NCBI GenBank assembly: GCA_046484285.1
Contig: JAWOBP010000066.1
Coordinates: 1-24,561, forward strand
DNA from: CAZHCG01 sp046484285
GTDB taxonomy: Bacteria > Myxococcota_A > Polyangia > JAAYKL01
DNA: 24,561 bases
Direction of reading: 5' to 3'
A model generated the notes under the pieces. That model did no database searches. It was given only the letters and a program-made list of their open reading frames with translations, and was not told the origin of the DNA. Positions within the stretch are counted from its first letter, which is position 1; the number at the start of each line of letters is the position of its first letter. Below, one piece after another: positions 21,573 to 24,561 of this stretch. The translations under genes and the position numbers were made by a program.

Positions 21573-23471
21573 TCAAAGAACGCGCCCGTCTCTCGCCGCA
21601 TTCCGCTCCAAGCAGCAGACGTGCAGCAGCTCGATCGCCGACGGAGTGACGCCCGGAATGCGGCTGGCCTGTCCCAGCGTGGCCGGTCGGGAGCGCGCCA
21701 GCTTCTCCGCGATCTCGGCCCGCAGGCCCGGAATGCCCTCGAACTCCAGCTCGGGCGGCAGGCGTACACCGTCCAGCTCGCCGAGCCGTTCGGCCCGGCT
21801 GCGCTGGCGTTCCAGGTAGCCGGCGTAGCGCACGTCCACCTCGGCTCGCGCCAGCGCCTCGCGCGGCAGATCCGCGATCCAGGGCGCCAGCGGGGCCAGA
21901 TCCCGAGCGCGCACCCCCGAGCGCTGCAACAGATCGGCCAGCGGGGTGGGCTTGCGCAGCGGATCCAGCCCCATCTCCGCCAGCCGGCAGTTGTTCTCCT
22001 CCGACGGGTTGAGCACTGTGCGCTCCAGGCGTCGGGCGGCCTCTCCGACCCGCGCCGCCCGGGACCGCATCTCGGCTCCGCGCTCCGAGTCGATCAGCCC
22101 GGTCCGGATCCCTTCGTCGACGAGGCGCTCGTCCGCGTTGTCCTCGCGCAGCAGCAGCCGGTACTCGGCCCGCGAGGTGAACATGCGGTACGGCTCGTCC
22201 ACACCGCGGCCGGTCAGGTCATCGATCATCACGCCGGTGTAGGCCCGGTCCCGGCTCAGCACGAGCGGATCTTCTCCGCGAGCTTCCAGCGCGGCGTTGG
22301 CGCCCGCCGCCAGCCCCAGCGCCGCGGCCTCCTCGTAGCCGGACGTTCCCAGGATCTGACCGGCCAGGAACAGCCCGTCGATCCCGTCCACCTCGAGAGT
22401 GGGCCCGAGGCAGGTGGGCTGCACCGCGTCGTACTCGACCGCGTATCCGTAGCGCAGGATACGGGCCCGCTCCAGACCGGGAATCGCGTGGACCATCTCC
22501 TCTTGCACGCTCTCGGGAAGGCTGGTCGAGATGCCGGACGGGTAGATCACCTCGCCGCGGGCGTCCTCGGGCTCGAGGAACACCTGGTGCCGCTCCCTGT
22601 GGGGAAAGCGGGCGACCTTGGTCTCGATCGACGGGCAGTAGCGCGGCCCGATTCCGCCTATAGCGCCGCTGTAGAGCGCCGAGCTGGTCATGTTGCGACG
22701 GATTACGCGATGGCTCGGCCCGCCGGTGTAAGTCAGATGGCAGATGCGCTGGGGCAGCTCGCACTCGCGCGTGGCGGGGTCGAAGAAGGGCGGGGGGACC
22801 TCGCCCGGCTGCTCCTCGAGCCCGCTCGGATCCACGCTCTCGCCGGCGATGCGCGGGCAGGTGCCGGTCTTGAGCCTGATCAGGGGCAGGCCCAGCTCCT
22901 CGAGCGCCTCTGCCAGCGCCAGCGAGGGCGCCGCGCCTCGGCGTCCTCCCGGCGTGCGGCGATTGCCGACGTACAGCACTCCCCTGAGGAAGGTTCCGGC
23001 GGTGATCACCGCGGCCCGGGCCCGCAGCTCTCCGCCGCGCGCCAGCCGCACGCCGAGCAGGCGGCGCCCGCGTGGACCCGAGCCGGAGATCAGCAGGCCG
23101 ACCGCGTCGTCGATCACAATCGCATCACGGTCGATTTCCTTCAGCGCCTCGAGCATCGTGCTGCGGTAGACAGCCGAATCTGTCTGCACCCGCGTGGCGC
23201 GTACCGCCGGCCCCTTGCGCCGGTTCAGGGTTCGGAACTGGAGCCCGGCGCGATCGGTGACCCCGCCGATCAGGCCTCCCAGCGCGACCACCTCGCGCAC
23301 GAGATGGCCCTTGCCCGGCCCCCCGACCGCCGGGTTGCACGGCTGCGTGGCGACCTGCGCCGGATCGGGCGTCACCAGGGCGGCTCGCGCTCCGACGCGG
23401 CGGGCCGCCGCGAACGCCTCGCACCCGGCGTGTCCACCCCCGACCACGACTACGTCCAGCTCTCGGCTCAT
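21573..23471 (-). CDS. mnmG: tRNA uridine-5-carboxymethylaminomethyl modification enzyme MnmG (GidA)
   Basis: This 632-residue protein, close to the usual 620-650, is complete. The N-terminus LDVVVVGGGHAGCEAFAAAR is the FAD dinucleotide-binding motif. The signature CNPAVGGPGKGHLVREV and the second family block (GDP-like ALGGLIGGVTDRAGLQFRTLNRRKGPAV) follow. GTFLRGVLYVG, LKTGTCPRI, GPRYCPSIETKV and GLFLAGQILGTSGYEEAAA are family hallmarks. The C-terminal helical domain (VRYAGYLERQ, IPGVTPSAIELLHV) binds MnmE and tRNA. With MnmE it installs the cmnm5 group on wobble U34 using FAD, NADH and methylene-THF. The start ATG 23471 has a weak GGAAGAGG upstream. The usual companions rsmG and parA are not adjacent here. 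Confidence 0.97.
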   Translation of the reverse strand: MSRELDVVVVGGGHAGCEAFAAARRVGARAALVTPDPAQVATQPCNPAVGGPGKGHLVREVVALGGLIGGVTDRAGLQFRTLNRRKGPAVRATRVQTDSAVYRSTMLEALKEIDRDAIVIDDAVGLLISGSGPRGRRLLGVRLARGGELRARAAVITAGTFLRGVLYVGNRRTPGGRRGAAPSLALAEALEELGLPLIRLKTGTCPRIAGESVDPSGLEEQPGEVPPPFFDPATRECELPQRICHLTYTGGPSHRVIRRNMTSSALYSGAIGGIGPRYCPSIETKVARFPHRERHQVFLEPEDARGEVIYPSGISTSLPESVQEEMVHAIPGLERARILRYGYAVEYDAVQPTCLGPTLEVDGIDGLFLAGQILGTSGYEEAAALGLAAGANAALEARGEDPLVLSRDRAYTGVMIDDLTGRGVDEPYRMFTSRAEYRLLLREDNADERLVDEGIRTGLIDSERGAEMRSRAARVGEAARRLERTVLNPSEENNCRLAEMGLDPLRKPTPLADLLQRSGVRARDLAPLAPWIADLPREALARAEVDVRYAGYLERQRSRAERLGELDGVRLPPELEFEGIPGLRAEIAEKLARSRPATLGQASRIPGVTPSAIELLHVCCLERNAARDGRVL

Positions 23472-23520
23472 TTTTCGACGCCTCTTCCCGCTCTACGGGC
23501 GGTTGCCAGCAAGGATACAT

Positions 23521-23535
23521 AGTCCCGCCGGGACT
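23521..23535. promoter_or_regulatory. Short palindrome in the mnmG / zinc-ribbon divergent region
   Basis: AGTCCC-GCC-GGGACT is a perfect 6-bp inverted repeat with a 3-nt loop. It sits between the two divergent start codons and upstream of the promoter at 23548. It could be an operator or just a GC-rich coincidence. Confidence 0.3.
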
Positions 23536-23547
23536 GGGGGGCAAGCT

Positions 23548-23576
23548 TTGACACGGCACCCCTAATGAGAGATAAA
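23548..23576 (+). promoter_or_regulatory. Sigma-70-type promoter for the zinc-ribbon protein gene
   Basis: TTGACA (23548-23553, perfect -35) is followed after 17 nt by GATAAA (23571-23576, 4 of 6 to the -10 consensus). The gene start at 23604 has GAGG 7 nt upstream. Spacing and location fit a housekeeping promoter. Confidence 0.65.
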
Positions 23577-23603
23577 CGTCTTTTATAAAAGCGAGGATGA
23601 TAG

Positions 23604-24561
23604 ATGAGAAAATGGGATCCCGAGGTTTTGGAAAAGTTGCTGCGTCTTCAGGACCTGGATCTCAAGGTCCGAGCGCACGAGACCAGGGCGGGCGAGCTTC
23701 GAGAGCGGTTGATCAGGGAGGATCCCCAGCTGAACGGGCTCAAGGTGGAGCTCGAGGAGCTGAAGCAGGGGCTCTCCGCGACCGTTGCGCAGCAGGAGAT
23801 GTACCTCGGAACCCTGGAAGATATCCGTAACGCGATCAAGGGCTTGTCGACCTCGCGGTCCGGCGGTTTCAAGCCGCGCACGCGTTCGTCTACCGAGGCG
23901 CTCAAGACCGAGGAGGAGAAGCTCGGCGTGCTCGTCGAGGAGACCGAGTCGCAGCTGAGCGAGCTGCGCGAGGAGATCGACGAGGTGGAGAGCAGCATCG
24001 TAAAGCGAGAGAAGCAGGTGGCGTCGTTCCAGCAGCAGCCCGAGGCCGAGATTCGCAAGCTGAAATCTCGCGTCCGGCGGCTCGAGAGACAGCGCGAGGA
24101 GGCCAGCGAGGGGATTCCGGAGATGCTCCTGCGTCGCTACGAGCGCCTGCGCAACTCCAGGTCCGGAGTGGCGCTGACGATCATGAGAGATGGCGTGTGC
24201 AGCGTCTGCAGGATGCAGATGCCGACTGGAATTCGATTCAAGCTGTTCCGCGGCGAGCCGATCAGCGCATGTCCGGCCTGCGGGCGGATGGTGGCTCGAG
24301 TGGAGAACCCTTCGATCGGCAAGCTGAAGGCGCTGCTCGGAGGCGGCGAGGGTGCCAACGACGAGGGTGGAGCGACCGCAGGCAAGAGAGGGCGCAAGAA
24401 AAAGGCGACCAAGAAGAAGGCCGCGACCAAGAAGAAGGCGACCAAGAAGAAGGCCGCGACCAAGAAGAAGGCCGCGACCAAGAAGAAGGCCGCGACCAAG
24501 AAGAAGGCCGCGACCAAGAAGAAGGCCGCGACCAAGAAGAAGGCCGCGACCAAGAAGAAGG
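23604..24561 (+). CDS. Coiled-coil C4 zinc-ribbon protein (COG1579-like) with H1-like Lys/Ala tail, 3' partial
   Basis: ATG 23604 follows GAGG at a 7-nt spacing, and the frame stays open to the window end (319 codons). Residues 1-~185 are heptad-rich and highly charged (VLEKLLRLQDLDLKVRAHE, LKTEEEKLGVLVEETESQL, IRKLKSRVRRLERQREEA), a long antiparallel coiled coil as in COG1579 proteins. A zinc ribbon follows with Cys199-x2-Cys202 and Cys223-x2-Cys226. After a short Gly-rich linker the tail becomes an AATKKK/ATKKK repeat encoded by 18-bp and 15-bp units, with no stop before the window ends. COG1579 relatives end soon after the ribbon, so the tail is an addition. It resembles histone-H1-like Lys/Ala tails of some bacterial proteins, which bind DNA or RNA non-specifically. 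A nucleic-acid-binding role is inferred. Confidence 0.88.
   Translation, partial: MRKWDPEVLEKLLRLQDLDLKVRAHETRAGELRERLIREDPQLNGLKVELEELKQGLSATVAQQEMYLGTLEDIRNAIKGLSTSRSGGFKPRTRSSTEALKTEEEKLGVLVEETESQLSELREEIDEVESSIVKREKQVASFQQQPEAEIRKLKSRVRRLERQREEASEGIPEMLLRRYERLRNSRSGVALTIMRDGVCSVCRMQMPTGIRFKLFRGEPISACPACGRMVARVENPSIGKLKALLGGGEGANDEGGATAGKRGRKKKATKKKAATKKKATKKKAATKKKAATKKKAATKKKAATKKKAATKKKAATKKK
24404..24561 (+). repeat. In-frame 18-bp tandem repeat (AATKKK array) reaching the window edge
   Basis: The unit GCCGCGACCAAGAAGAAG is repeated exactly six times at 24453-24560 and once at 24420-24437. Shorter 15-bp units (GCGACCAAGAAGAAG) lie at 24405-24419 and 24438-24452. Copies are identical at the DNA level, so recent expansion or homogenisation is likely and length variation between strains is expected. 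The true copy number is unknown because the window ends inside it. Confidence 0.92.

Noticed and set aside
24137..24553. Minus-strand frame encoding repeated FFLVAA, resembling a membrane protein
   Set aside because: It is the reverse complement of the AAG-rich tandem repeat in the zinc-ribbon gene. Hydrophobicity follows from CTT/TTC codons, not selection.
24404..24561. CRISPR-like direct repeats
   Set aside because: Units are 15-18 bp, contiguous without spacers, and in frame with a protein tail.

Overview
This is a high-GC window, apart from its AT-rich first ~950 bases. It is dense in Gram-negative-style exported lipoproteins (lipobox signal peptides, one Tat-type), alkaline-phosphatase-superfamily 'sulfatases', a mnmG gene and a COG1579-type coiled-coil/zinc-ribbon gene. 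The best guess is an uncultured deltaproteobacterium-like or myxobacterium-like lineage, but nothing here fixes the taxonomy. I see no rRNA, tRNA or CRISPR array.

Layout. (1) 1-960: AT-rich accessory DNA with the 3' end of an unrecognised gene and a small lipoprotein. (2) 960-2200: transposon graveyard. A REP-like palindrome sits beside two head-to-head C-terminal fragments of REP-associated (IS200-like) transposases. (3) 2325-3872 (+): sulfatase-fold lipoprotein. (4) 3881-4810: a HEPN/MNT toxin-antitoxin-type pair lying between two near-identical 42-bp direct repeats, both of which encode the C-terminal tail of a CapA-like protein. (5) 10738 down to 4766 (-): a compact six-gene operon of acyl carrier protein, COG4648-like membrane protein, GT2 glycosyltransferase, unknown exported membrane protein and two tandem CapA-like lipoproteins. 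(6) 10882-15525 (+), divergent from it: FabG-like reductase, AMP-forming acyl ligase, B12-binding radical SAM enzyme, and a PlsC acyltransferase fused to a zinc ribbon and a PH/GRAM-like domain. (7) 15522-17474 (-): Eco57I/TaqI-type adenine DNA methyltransferase. Its start abuts a 165-bp MITE-like element (17477-17641) with 18-bp perfect inverted ends, next to an internally deleted nitronate monooxygenase gene. (8) 18447-18959 (+): membrane-anchored PH-like protein. (9) 21496 down to 19088 (-): Tat-exported lipoprotein sulfatase homologue. (10) 23471 down to 21573 (-): mnmG. (11) 23604 to the window end (+): coiled-coil zinc-ribbon protein whose tail is an 18-bp tandem repeat encoding an H1-like AATKKK array.

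How the genes work together. The most interesting unit is the divergent pair of operons around 10739-10881. ACP, acyl-adenylating ligase, ketoreductase, COG4648 protein, GT2 and lysophospholipid-type acyltransferase are a set I associate with aryl-polyene-like lipid clusters. No ketosynthase, dehydratase or thioesterase is present here, and a cobalamin radical SAM enzyme is. My inference is that the cluster activates, carries, modifies and transfers an acyl group onto an envelope lipid or glycolipid, with the CapA-like and sulfatase-fold lipoproteins acting at the cell surface. This is a hypothesis from gene content only.
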